Counted from the first letter of the stretch, positions 7,036 to 14,043 are shown. The stretch: DNA of 14,135 nt from Treponema sp. UBA3649 (GCA_002373325.1 DFKI01000164.1:1-14135), one strand, 5' to 3'. The notes: generated by a model from the sequence alone, not told the origin. Made by a program: numbers and translations.

Positions 7036-8121
7036 ATGGATTTGATAAAAAAACTTGAGGACCTTTCAAAGAGATTCACCGAGGTCCAGGAAATGACATC
7101 CGACCCGGATTTGGTGAGGGACCAGAAAAAATACAAGGACGTGATGCGGGAGCACAGATACCTGAGCGAGCTCATGGACCTTTACGCCGAATACAAAAAG
7201 ACCCTCTCGGGCATAGAGGAGGCCACGGTCCTGATTACCGAAGAGGACGACCACGACATGAAGGAAATGGCCAGGGAGGAGCTTAAGGAGCTTGAGGAAA
7301 AAAGACCACGGCTTGAGGAACAGATAAAGCTGAAGCTCATTCCCCCGGATCCCCTTGACGAAAAGAACATCATCCTTGAGATACGGTCGGCTGCGGGAGG
7401 TGACGAGGCAAGTCTTTTTGTCCGCGACCTTTGGGAAATGTACATCCACCTTGCGGAAAGAAAGGGATGGAAAACCGAGACCATGGAAATGCAGGAAACC
7501 GAAGTGGGCGGCTTCAACAAGATTGTAACGTCCATCAGCGGAACCTTCGTCTATGGAACGCTCAGATGGGAATCGGGAGTGCACAGGGTACAGAGAGTTC
7601 CCGCGACGGAATCCCAAGGAAGATTGCAGACATCCACGGCAACGGTCGCCGTTCTTCCTGAGGCGGAGGAAACCGAGATTGACATAAAGCCCGAGGACGT
7701 TCGCGTGGACGTAATGCGTGCGGGAGGACCAGGCGGACAGTGCGTAAACACGACGGACTCAGCGGTACGTCTCACCCATATTCCCACGGGAATCGTAGTA
7801 ATCCAGCAGGATGAAAAATCGCAGATTAAGAACAAGGCGAAGGCATGGCGTGTTCTCCGAGCGAGACTCTTTGATTTGGAAGAGAGCAAGAGACAGGCGG
7901 AAAGAGCCGACGCAAGAAAAAGCATGGTCGGAAGCGGCGCAAGAAGTGAAAAAATCCGCACGTACAATTTCCCGCAGGACAGAGTTACTGACCACCGCAT
8001 CAACTTGAGCCTCCACAACCTCCCCTCCTTTATGATGGGAAACATGGATGAAATGCTCGATGCCCTGAACGTCTACGCAAAGGAAGAGCAGTTCAAGGAT
8101 GTCTCTGATCTGGAATCCTAA
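7036..8121 (+). CDS. prfA: Peptide chain release factor 1
   Basis: RF1 recognises UAA and UAG in the ribosomal A site and triggers peptide release. The protein has 361 residues, the usual length. The anticodon-like tripeptide P-A-T is at residues 189-191 (RVPATESQGR), which marks RF1 rather than RF2 (SPF). The catalytic GGQ is at 233-235 within RAGGPGGQCVNTTDSAVR, where the residue after GGQ is Cys instead of the His seen in E. coli. The N-terminal helical domain (about 1-110) and the AAGGDEASLFVRDLW block (119-133) are standard. The start ATG has GAGGA five bases upstream. The prmC gene, whose product methylates Gln235, starts three bases after the stop, the usual operon pairing. Confidence 0.97.
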   Translation: MDLIKKLEDLSKRFTEVQEMTSDPDLVRDQKKYKDVMREHRYLSELMDLYAEYKKTLSGIEEATVLITEEDDHDMKEMAREELKELEEKRPRLEEQIKLKLIPPDPLDEKNIILEIRSAAGGDEASLFVRDLWEMYIHLAERKGWKTETMEMQETEVGGFNKIVTSISGTFVYGTLRWESGVHRVQRVPATESQGRLQTSTATVAVLPEAEETEIDIKPEDVRVDVMRAGGPGGQCVNTTDSAVRLTHIPTGIVVIQQDEKSQIKNKAKAWRVLRARLFDLEESKRQAERADARKSMVGSGARSEKIRTYNFPQDRVTDHRINLSLHNLPSFMMGNMDEMLDALNVYAKEEQFKDVSDLES

Positions 8122-8124
8122 AAA

Positions 8125-9054
8125 ATGAATCTTTCCCAGGCACGCAAATTCGGAAGGCAGCTCCTCGAAAAAAGTCCCACTCCAGATTTGGACACGGACT
8201 GCCTGCTTGAGGATTTGCTGAAATGCGACAGAACATTCCTCCTTTTCCACGGTGAGTTCAAGTTGACAGCCGTGCAGGAGGAGGATTTCATAAAAAAAAT
8301 CGGAATGCGAAAGACGGGGCTTCCCATCGCCTACATCACGGGCCACAAGGAATTCTTCGGCCTTGATTTTCTTGTGACACCCAGCGTCCTCATTCCGAAA
8401 CCCGACACCGAGCTTTTGGTTGAGAACGCCATTCTTGCGGTAAAAAAAATCCGAGGGAAAAATCCTGACGGCAAAATCACAATCTGCGACCTGTGCACCG
8501 GAAGCGGCTGCGTGGGTCTTTCCATCTTCAAGACACTGATTGAAAATCTTCCCGGAAAAAAATCAGATGACCCTGCCATTCCCTCACTCACGCTCTCCGA
8601 CATCAGCCAGGACGCGCTTGAGATTGCGGAAAAAAACATCTCGCACCTTGGACTTGACTCATACAGGGAGCACATAAAAACCACGCTTGGAAATCTTTTT
8701 GAAAACACCCCCGGCCCCTACGACCTGATTGTCTCAAACCCGCCCTACATCCCGGCAAAGGAGGCACGAGAGCTTTTGACGGACGGACGAAGCGAGCCCA
8801 TCCTGGCCCTTGACGGCGACACGATGGAAGAAGGAAATCCACAGAGCGACGGACTTTCCATCATGCGAAAACTTGTTCCCCAGGCATACGGGCGTCTTTC
8901 CCCCGGCGGCATCCTGATTGTGGAGTCCGGTGAGTACAACGCGGAGAAAACCCGGGACATTTTCACCGCATCAGGATTCCACGACGTAAAGCTCACGAGA
9001 GACCTTTCCGGACAGCTCCGGAACACAAGCGGCACCAGACCCGAAAAAATGTAA
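8125..9054 (+). CDS. prmC: Release factor glutamine methyltransferase
   Basis: PrmC transfers a methyl group from S-adenosylmethionine to the glutamine of the GGQ motif in RF1 and RF2. The protein has 309 residues, slightly longer than the usual 275-290. An N-terminal helical domain (about 1-75) includes LPIAYITGHKEFFGLDF and LIPKPDTE (89-96), typical of the family. The Rossmann methyltransferase core has the SAM-binding DLCTGSGC (122-129) and the catalytic NPPY (205-208), which binds the target amide. It follows prfA by three bases, so the two are co-transcribed. The 3' end includes the 15-base sequence CCCGAAAAAATGTAA (9040-9054), which recurs exactly at 9469-9483. No terminator is visible after the stop. 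Confidence 0.96.
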   Translation: MNLSQARKFGRQLLEKSPTPDLDTDCLLEDLLKCDRTFLLFHGEFKLTAVQEEDFIKKIGMRKTGLPIAYITGHKEFFGLDFLVTPSVLIPKPDTELLVENAILAVKKIRGKNPDGKITICDLCTGSGCVGLSIFKTLIENLPGKKSDDPAIPSLTLSDISQDALEIAEKNISHLGLDSYREHIKTTLGNLFENTPGPYDLIVSNPPYIPAKEARELLTDGRSEPILALDGDTMEEGNPQSDGLSIMRKLVPQAYGRLSPGGILIVESGEYNAEKTRDIFTASGFHDVKLTRDLSGQLRNTSGTRPEKM

Positions 9055-9079
9055 GATTTGGCATCCGGTTTAAAATAAG

Positions 9080-9292
9080 TCATGCGTTCTCCCGAAATTT
9101 TAGTCCGCAAGAAGAACGCAACTCATCGGCTTCGGAATCTGAGAGAGTGCCGAAAATATTGTCTACAAAAGAAAAATCAACATTTTGTCTTGCCTGATAA
9201 ATATTTCCGATTTTATCAAGATAAATTGAAACTTCTTCCAGCGCGGTTTCTGGCAATGTTTTTACTTTTTCCATTATCATCTCGATTGACAT
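9080..9292 (-). CDS. Small antitoxin-like protein, 70 residues, no partner gene
   Basis: This 70-residue frame has GGAGG six bases before its ATG and a good promoter, so it is probably a real gene. The N-terminal half, MSIEMIMEKVKTLPETALEE followed by VSIYLDKIG, has the pattern of small antitoxin or DUF2281-like proteins: a short helix, a Leu-Pro turn, then an amphipathic helix reading E-E-V-x-x-Y-L. The C-terminal half (DFSFVDNIFGTLSDSEADEL) resembles the toxin-binding tail of such proteins. No toxin reading frame follows it, since the next bases downstream are the end of convergent prmC. It may be an orphan antitoxin left from a lost pair, or a stand-alone regulator. The family call is tentative. 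Confidence 0.6.
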   Translation of the reverse strand: MSIEMIMEKVKTLPETALEEVSIYLDKIGNIYQARQNVDFSFVDNIFGTLSDSEADELRSSCGLKFRENA

Positions 9293-9341
9293 TTTGCACC
9301 TCCGTGTGGCATTATAGCATATTTTTTAGTTTTTTGCACCT
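9292..9341 (-). promoter_or_regulatory. Extended -10 promoter with two AGGTGCAAAA repeats
   Basis: On the minus strand TGCTATAAT gives an extended -10 with exact TATAAT (9316-9311). The -35 position holds GTGCAA (9339-9334), a weak match 17 bases away. The decamer AGGTGCAAAA occurs at 9341-9332 over the -35 and again at 9301-9292 over the ribosome site, 40 bases apart. This arrangement could be an operator pair for self-repression, but that is inference. Confidence 0.55.
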
Positions 9342-9492
9342 ATTTTACCTCTTTACGCAAAAAATCAATCCGAACATTTTTTTTGCAAAGCTTTATTGGA
9401 AACCTCGAAAAACTTCAGCTTTTCGAAGTGCCCAATAATAGTCCAAGTGGAACTCTGCGGGAGTTAGCCCCGAAAAAATGTAAAATGAGTTT
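9342..9492. other. Non-coding spacer with short palindromes
   Basis: There is no frame with a ribosome site here. TCGAAAA (9405-9411) pairs with TTTTCGA (9420-9426) around an 8-base loop, and AACTC (9451-9455) pairs with GAGTT around TGCGG. Neither has a U-tail, so neither is a good terminator. They could be remnants of a small repeat. Confidence 0.35.
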
Positions 9493-9985
9493 ATGGAACG
9501 TTTTGCGACGGAAGACTTAAAAAAATGGAAAGAAAAACCCAACAGGAAGCCGCTTGTCATCATGGGGGCCCGTCAGGTAGGAAAAACCTGGCTGATGAAA
9601 GAATTCGGCGCAAAATTCTACCAAAAAAACGGCATACATTTCTTTTTACAACAACTCTGAGCTGAAAAAAGTTTTTGACACTGATTACGATATAAATCGG
9701 ATTTTGTCATTTCTGAACATTGAGGCAGGTTTTCCAATCACACCGGGAGACACACTGATTATTTTCGATGAGATTCAGAACGCCCCCAAAGCCTTTGAGT
9801 CGCTGAAATATTTTTGCATAGTCCCAATAGAAGTCAAGGCAGAAACAAACGTCCGTTCCCAGAGCCTCAAGGCATTCCATGAAAAATACAAGCCCGATCT
9901 TTCGGTCAGATTTTCGCTTCTGCCATACCGCGACCAGGGCTGGATGACAAACATCCCGCTGTATGCAGTGTGCAATCTGAACTGA
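9493..9985 (+). pseudogene. Remnant of an AAA/DUF4143-type ATPase (frameshift plus internal deletion)
   Basis: The ATG at 9493 opens MERFATEDLKKWKEKPNRKP with a Walker A motif GARQVGKT (residues 25-32), then the frame stops at 9657-9659. The family sequence resumes one frame over (AYISFYNNSELKKVFDTDY, then the Walker B LIIFDEIQNAPKAFESLKYF). Reading six instead of seven A at 9623-9629 restores one continuous frame. Near 9817 KYFC passes straight into IVPIEVKAE, a sequence normally close to the C-terminus, so roughly 200-250 residues of the usual 400-440 are missing, including sensor and DNA-binding parts. The tail (NIPLYAVCNLN) ends where the family normally ends. It cannot make a functional ATPase even if the frameshift were a sequencing error. 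Confidence 0.85.
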
Positions 9986-10550
9986 ATCACGCTGGGACCC
10001 GGACCTTGAGCAGAGCTCCATCCACCTGCGACCCTATCAGCTTTTGATAGACGAGGGAAAGAACATCATCTATGGATTCATGGAGGAGAAAAAAGCGATC
10101 CGTCTCTTTTACCTGAGCAACATGTACGAGATTTGCGACACGAAGAAAAAGTTCGACCTGCCCGCCGACTTTGATTTCAAGAACCATTGCGGAAAAAGCC
10201 ATTTCGGAGCCTTCACCCGGTACGAGACCAGAAAATACAAGATTGCTTTCTACGAGGATGCCATTGAGGAAATCCGCATGGGAAACTGGGCCGACGACCA
10301 GAAGATTACAGAAGACGTTGATGAGTACGGAAACGAAAGGATTGTCGTGACATTCACATCCGCACAGGACATGCGAGTCCTTGATTGGGTCTTCCAGAAC
10401 AAAGCCTATGCCAAGCCGCTTGAGCCGGAGTCCCTCGTCACAAGATGGAGATTCAATGTTCAGGTCATGGCACAGATGGCGGGTCTCGACGTAAAAGTTG
10501 ACTACGACCTTCTCGAAAAGGCCGACAAACTTGAGCGCTCCGGAAAATAA
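9981..10550 (+). pseudogene. C-terminal remnant of a WYL-domain transcriptional regulator
   Basis: The open frame after the TGA at 9978 reads TESRWDPDLEQSSIHLRPYQ and continues LLIDEGKNIIYGFMEEKKAIRLF, the core of a WYL ligand-sensing domain. A C-terminal WCX-like part follows (FGAFTRYETRKYKIAF, then ERIVVTFTSAQDMRVLDWVF) and ends at 10550. An N-terminal HTH and about 150-200 residues expected in this family are absent. The only in-frame start is a TTG at 10044 without a ribosome site, which would leave 168 residues. The preserved part overlaps the ATPase remnant's last codons, so a deletion has joined the two genes. A truncated product that still binds a ligand is possible but unlikely. Close in-family identity is inferred. 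Confidence 0.75.
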
Positions 10551-10562
10551 ATCAAGGAAGAC

Positions 10563-12215
10563 TCATTTTACCATGCAGGCCCTGTTGATTTCCTCATCCA
10601 GTTTCAAAAGCTTGTCGCAGTCCTTCACGCCCGGCTCCGACTCAACTCCGCTCGCCACGTCAATCAGCTCGGGAGAAAAATCTTTTATTATACCTGCCAC
10701 ATTCTCAGGACCGATTCCGCCCGCAAGCCACAGGGGTATCTTTGACGAAACTTTCTTTACAAGCTCTCCGCCCACCTGCACACCGGTTCCCCCGATTGCA
10801 GAAACCGTCTTTGAATCAACAAGAATCCTGGGCTCGCCGAATTTCCTGAGCGTCTCCAAATCCTCCAAATCAGATTCCGAAGAGACATTGACCACCGCAT
10901 AATGCGAAAGCTCCAGATTCTTTGGGTCCGCGTAAAAATCAGAGACGGCTTTTTTACCGTGCAGCTGAATCACGTCAAGCACATTCTCCCGGCACAGTCT
11001 CAGGGCAAGTTTTCCCCCATCGCTTTCAAGCTCCGTCACAACGCCTACAAGGAAAGGTTTTTCGTCCCGGCAATCCTCGGGCAGATTTTTTTCCTGGGGC
11101 ACATCATACTGCTCGTCCAAAACACGGCGGACTTTTCGCACGACCTCCTCGCCCGCTTTCCGGGAACTCTTTTCGGAAAAGATGAATCCAAGGAAATCGG
11201 CACCGTTCATGGCGGCACAAAGAGCGTCATCAAGATTTGTAAGCCCGCAGATTTTCACGAAGGGTCTTTTTCCCATGTCCACGGCGGAATGGGAGCACCC
11301 CGACTTTCCAAGGGACTTTTTCGCGTGAAGTTTCCTCGCATATTCATTCCAAAAGCGTGAGGCAGCGCATTCCCTTCCGTTCTTAAATGACGAGACCAGA
11401 TTTCCGGCCTCCCGTGGATTTTTCGCGGCGGCTTCCCCCAAAAGCATACCCGTAAAACCAAGGCTCCCGGCAAATCCAGCGGCAAGCGGAGTCCTGATTC
11501 CACTCTCGAACACCACCCTCGCATCATCTCCCAGCACTCCACGGATTTCAGAAAGCATGGAGCATGGAGTCAAAAGGTCAATCCTGAAATTGCTCAGGTC
11601 CCTCGCGTTCACGCCACAAACCAAAAATCTCTTGTTCACGCCGGGTTCTTCCGCGGATTTTACGACCGAAGCGAGCTTGTCCAAATCTTCCTTAAGACGA
11701 AGCTCCACAAAGGCGGTCATCCCAAGCGACTCACATTTTTTAATCATGCATGAAAGCTCATCCGCGGAAAGAATTCTCGCAATCAAAAGCACAGCGTCGG
11801 CACCGCACCTGTACGCCACGTCGATTTCCTCGGGGCAAAGTAAAAAATCCTTCCTGAGCACGGCAAGCTTTTGGGCATCCGGATGTGAGGAGCAAAAATC
11901 ATCCACGCTTTTTCCCACACTGATTAAGTCCAAGAGATTTCCGTGAAAATAATTCTCCTCGGTCAAAACGGAGATTGCCGCAGCCCCCGCCTCACAATAA
12001 GAAAGAGCAGTTTTTCCGGCATCCAAATCCGGCGCGATTTTTCCCTTGCTCGGAGATGCCCTCTTGACCTCAAGGACGGCCCCCTTTTCAGCGACAAACG
12101 GAACCGGATTTCCCCTCGTGCGTTTTTCGGGCAAATCAAACCCGAGGTCAAAGCCCTTTTTTGAAATGTCAGCCCTGCGTTTTTCCACAATCTCATCAAG
12201 TATCGACGCACTCAT
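10563..12215 (-). CDS. trpCF: Bifunctional indole-3-glycerol phosphate synthase / phosphoribosylanthranilate isomerase
   Basis: This 550-residue fusion does two successive steps of tryptophan synthesis: isomerisation of phosphoribosylanthranilate (TrpF), then ring closure to indole-glycerol phosphate (TrpC). The TrpC half (1 to about 275) shows LEVKRASPSKG with K51, SVLTEENYFHG, LRKDF with K122, FVELR with E171, GVNARDL with N203 and ESGI with E237, which match the catalytic barrel residues. The TrpF half (about 318-550) shows VKICGLT with the base Cys323, DVIQLHG, LVDSKT with Asp467, GGTG, LAGGIGPENV and ASGVESEPGVKD. At 550 residues it is about 100 longer than E. coli TrpCF, partly from the linker at 285-317 and an insert at about 366-387. 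GGGGTGAG lies about seven bases before the ATG. No other trp gene is in the window. Confidence 0.93.
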   Translation of the reverse strand: MSASILDEIVEKRRADISKKGFDLGFDLPEKRTRGNPVPFVAEKGAVLEVKRASPSKGKIAPDLDAGKTALSYCEAGAAAISVLTEENYFHGNLLDLISVGKSVDDFCSSHPDAQKLAVLRKDFLLCPEEIDVAYRCGADAVLLIARILSADELSCMIKKCESLGMTAFVELRLKEDLDKLASVVKSAEEPGVNKRFLVCGVNARDLSNFRIDLLTPCSMLSEIRGVLGDDARVVFESGIRTPLAAGFAGSLGFTGMLLGEAAAKNPREAGNLVSSFKNGRECAASRFWNEYARKLHAKKSLGKSGCSHSAVDMGKRPFVKICGLTNLDDALCAAMNGADFLGFIFSEKSSRKAGEEVVRKVRRVLDEQYDVPQEKNLPEDCRDEKPFLVGVVTELESDGGKLALRLCRENVLDVIQLHGKKAVSDFYADPKNLELSHYAVVNVSSESDLEDLETLRKFGEPRILVDSKTVSAIGGTGVQVGGELVKKVSSKIPLWLAGGIGPENVAGIIKDFSPELIDVASGVESEPGVKDCDKLLKLDEEINRACMVK

Positions 12216-12243
12216 TTTTTACTCACCCCAATATCATCAAAAC

Positions 12244-12276
12244 AAAAAAATCCCTCCCCGGAAACCGGAAAGGGAT
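12244..12276 (-). terminator. Strong intrinsic terminator after tRNA-Arg
   Basis: On the minus strand ATCCCTTTCCGG and CCGGGGAGGGAT form a perfect 12-pair stem (two G-U pairs) with a TTT loop, followed at once by seven T. The stem begins three bases after the tRNA discriminator base. It ends the efp/tRNA transcript about 30 bases before the trpCF start codon. Confidence 0.9.
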
Positions 12277-12278
12277 AA

Positions 12279-12352
12279 TGACCCACGCGCGAGTCGAACG
12301 CGCTACCTACAGCTTAGGAGGCTGTCGCTCTATCCAAGTGAGCTAGTGGATC
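12279..12352 (-). tRNA. tRNA-Arg, anticodon CCU (reads AGG)
   Basis: The 74-base cloverleaf is complete. The acceptor stem is GATCCAC with GTGGGTC (one T-G pair). The D-arm contains TAGCTCACTTGGATAGAGC. The anticodon stem ACAGC/GCTGT closes the loop CTCCTAA, with anticodon CCT. The T-arm is GCGCG-TTCGACT-CGCGC and the discriminator is A. The 3' CCA is not encoded, so a CCA-adding enzyme is needed. It lies 54 bases after efp and may share its transcript. Confidence 0.95.
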
Positions 12353-12389
12353 AGGTCTTACCCGAAACAAAAGTCCCGGGCATATATTT

Positions 12390-12408
12390 AATCAGCACAA
12401 GTCTGATT
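12390..12408 (-). other. Small hairpin at the end of efp
   Basis: AATCAG and CTGATT pair around a seven-base loop directly over and after the efp stop codon. No U-run follows, so it is unlikely to terminate. It could protect the mRNA end or mark processing between efp and the tRNA. Confidence 0.35.
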
Positions 12409-12979
12409 ATTTGTCCTTTGCACGCTCCACGAAGGTTCCCTCGCGGGTATCAATCACGATGCGGTCATCAGTATTGCAGAACAGAGGAACGCGGATTTCA
12501 GCACCCGTATCCAGAGTAGCAGGCTTCAGGGACTTTCCAGATGTGTCTCCCTTGATTCCAGGCTCACAATATGTGATTGTGCGTGTCACCTTGATCGGAA
12601 GATTTACACCGACGGCCTTTCCCTCGTAGAACGTAATGTTCACGTCAAAATCATCATCGGGAGAAATGTAACCGGCATTGTCACCAAGATCTTCCTTGCT
12701 CAGGCGAACCTCATCCCAAGTGTTCTGGTCCTGGAAAACATAATCATCACCGTCAAGATAAGAAAGACGCACGGTCTGCTCCGTAAGCTCCACTTCCTCA
12801 AACTTCTCACCGGCATCAATTCCAAGATCCTGAGTGCTTCCAGTAACGATGTTCTTAACGCGAAGCAAAACGGTGATTCCCTGACGACCGCCCTTCTGAC
12901 CGAGCTTCTTCTGGACAATAAAAGGAGATCCCTCAAAAATAAATGCGGATCCCACTTTGATTTCATTTGTAGATATCAT
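12407..12979 (-). CDS. efp: Elongation factor P with arginine at the loop tip
   Basis: EF-P binds between the ribosomal P and E sites and relieves stalling at proline runs. I chose the ATG at 12979, which gives 190 residues, the family norm, with AAGGA five bases upstream. A 14-codon longer frame would begin at TTG inside the promoter. Domain I is about 1-65 (EIKVGSAFIFEGSPFIVQ), domain II about 66-128, and domain III from about 129, with the EF-P signature near GIKGDTSGKSLKPATLDTG. The loop reads KGGRQG, so Arg32 takes the place of E. coli Lys34, as in the EarP-rhamnosylated (Arg32) and EfpL classes. No earP gene is in the window. It has its own promoter and may be co-transcribed with the tRNA. 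Confidence 0.94.
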   Translation of the reverse strand: MISTNEIKVGSAFIFEGSPFIVQKKLGQKGGRQGITVLLRVKNIVTGSTQDLGIDAGEKFEEVELTEQTVRLSYLDGDDYVFQDQNTWDEVRLSKEDLGDNAGYISPDDDFDVNITFYEGKAVGVNLPIKVTRTITYCEPGIKGDTSGKSLKPATLDTGAEIRVPLFCNTDDRIVIDTREGTFVERAKDK

Positions 12980-13011
12980 AACAGTCCTTTCCTTTTCAAA
13001 ATCTTCTATAT

Positions 13012-13040
13012 AATATAGCAAAAAAAATGCTTTTGTTCAA
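13012..13040 (-). promoter_or_regulatory. Sigma70-type promoter of efp
   Basis: TTGAAC (13040-13035) and TATATT (13017-13012) are separated by 17 bases on the minus strand. Transcription would start near 13005, giving a leader of about 25 bases before the chosen ATG. This also excludes the longer TTG-initiated efp frame, which starts inside the spacer. Confidence 0.7.
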
Positions 13041-13068
13041 CACCCAAATTGATTTTTTTCTCATTTTG

Positions 13069-13088
13069 GAGGATTTTTTCCAATCCTC
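13069..13088 (-). terminator. Weak hairpin just after the lipoprotein gene
   Basis: GAGGATT and AATCCTC form a seven-pair stem with a six-base loop, three bases after the stop codon. On the minus strand it is followed by CAAAATGAG rather than a U-run, so it is a poor intrinsic terminator. It may act with Rho or as an mRNA-end stabiliser. Confidence 0.35.
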
Positions 13089-13090
13089 GC

Positions 13091-14035
13091 TTACTTTTTA
13101 AATCCCTTGTTAAGATCACATCCCGCAACGTCGTACCTCAGGCCGGAGCCCTCAAACGCAAGCCGCTCCTCGGCATAAATTAGCATGGCCCTTTCCTCCA
13201 TCGGACTCATCATGTAGCCACAAAGATGGATTTTGAATGCCTGCGCTGATTTTTTTTCCACAACGGTTTTTGTCCCCCCATTTTTGGTCGCCTTGATTGA
13301 ATAATCCAGCTCAGGGATAAACTCATCCTCTGCATTCACCCGCTTCTCCACCGCAGAAAATTCAATTTTATCCCCGTTACAGTCCACCGGAAGCCGAAGG
13401 AACTTGGAATTCAAAAACTGTATGTCGTATTTTTCCAAAACCGAGTCAAAGGTCCCCGCATAATTTTTAATGCAATAGTGAAAAAAATCCTCCGTGGACG
13501 CAGCATCCTCAGAATCATAACTCTTTGTCCAAAGGATCTCATCGCTCACAAGGTCCTGAACGTAAAAGCTCATGGTCTCACCGCCACGTCCCTCCACCGA
13601 AACACAACTTGCAATGGCAACCTTTCCGTCACTCGACCATCCCACGACACAAAACCTGGGATATTCATAAAGCACCCCCATGGGATTGTCAGGACCATAA
13701 TTTCCAGTATTCGCCGCAGCAAAATCAAAGGGACTGAACAATTTCAGATCCACCTTCGAAATGCTTACTCTTGGCTCCTTGATTTTCTCATCCTTTGGAG
13801 CAGGCTCATCCTTAACAATTTGAGTCCCACCAGACAAATTCTCTTCGGATGATTTTTCATCGCTTTTCGGCAAATCAGCGTCCGTCCCAGGGATTTCGTC
13901 TTTTTTCCCTATAACCGATTCCGCAACAGGAGTTGAAAGCACAAGGGGCTTTTTTTCACGGCATGATAAAACCACCACAGAAAGCATCCCCACAATGATT
14001 GTTGTAAATAAAACTGATTTAAAAATTTTCTTCAT
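13091..14035 (-). CDS. Predicted lipoprotein of unknown function, 314 residues
   Basis: I chose the ATG at 14035, which gives a textbook lipoprotein signal: MKKIFKSVLF, a hydrophobic stretch, then the lipobox VLSC with Cys25 as the lipidated residue. The alternative longer frame begins at TTG upstream of the -35 and lacks support. After the Cys is a long low-complexity linker (about 26-95) rich in Lys, Glu, Asp, Ser and Pro, typical of a tether. The folded part (about 95-314) contains YEYPRFCVVGWSSDGKVAIA, resembling a beta-propeller-like or WD-type strand, and several cysteines. I do not recognise the family. There is no ribosome site before the ATG, and the promoter sits 8 bases away, so the mRNA is probably leaderless. 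It is likely anchored in the cell envelope facing the periplasm or surface. Confidence 0.82.
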   Translation of the reverse strand: MKKIFKSVLFTTIIVGMLSVVVLSCREKKPLVLSTPVAESVIGKKDEIPGTDADLPKSDEKSSEENLSGGTQIVKDEPAPKDEKIKEPRVSISKVDLKLFSPFDFAAANTGNYGPDNPMGVLYEYPRFCVVGWSSDGKVAIASCVSVEGRGGETMSFYVQDLVSDEILWTKSYDSEDAASTEDFFHYCIKNYAGTFDSVLEKYDIQFLNSKFLRLPVDCNGDKIEFSAVEKRVNAEDEFIPELDYSIKATKNGGTKTVVEKKSAQAFKIHLCGYMMSPMEERAMLIYAEERLAFEGSGLRYDVAGCDLNKGFKK

Positions 14036-14043
14036 GGTGATTA

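Larger units (their letters stand above)
9040..9483. repeat. Pair of 15-bp direct repeats flanking the antitoxin-like gene
   Basis: CCCGAAAAAATGTAA occurs exactly at 9040-9054, the last codons and stop of prmC, and again at 9469-9483, ten bases before the ATPase remnant's ATG. The 414 bases between hold the antitoxin-like gene, its promoter and spacer. No terminal inverted repeats were seen inside the flanks. The match suggests an insertion that copied the prmC end, or a segmental duplication. Confidence 0.5.

Noticed and set aside
7036..8121. Cys after GGQ in RF1 as a sign of a defective or novel release factor
   Set aside because: The position after GGQ varies among bacteria; GGQ, PAT and the rest of the protein are intact, so this is normal RF1.
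7551..8346. Long minus-strand open frames opposite prfA and prmC
   Set aside because: They overlap two strongly conserved housekeeping genes, show no domain or ribosome site, and come from GC-skewed third positions.
9405..9426. TCGAAAA/TTTTCGA inverted repeat as a terminator
   Set aside because: The stem is only seven pairs, A/T-rich, with no T-run after it on either strand.
9055..9492. Insertion sequence or MITE between the 15-bp repeats
   Set aside because: No transposase and no terminal inverted repeats were found; the direct repeats alone do not show transposition.
12216..12352. T-box or trp leader riboswitch upstream of trpCF
   Set aside because: The structured element there is a true tRNA gene followed by a plain terminator; no T-box sequence, specifier loop or Trp-rich leader peptide is visible.
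12046..12519. Plus-strand open frame spanning the trpCF start, the tRNA and the efp end
   Set aside because: It crosses a complete tRNA and a terminator on the other strand and has no recognisable protein content.
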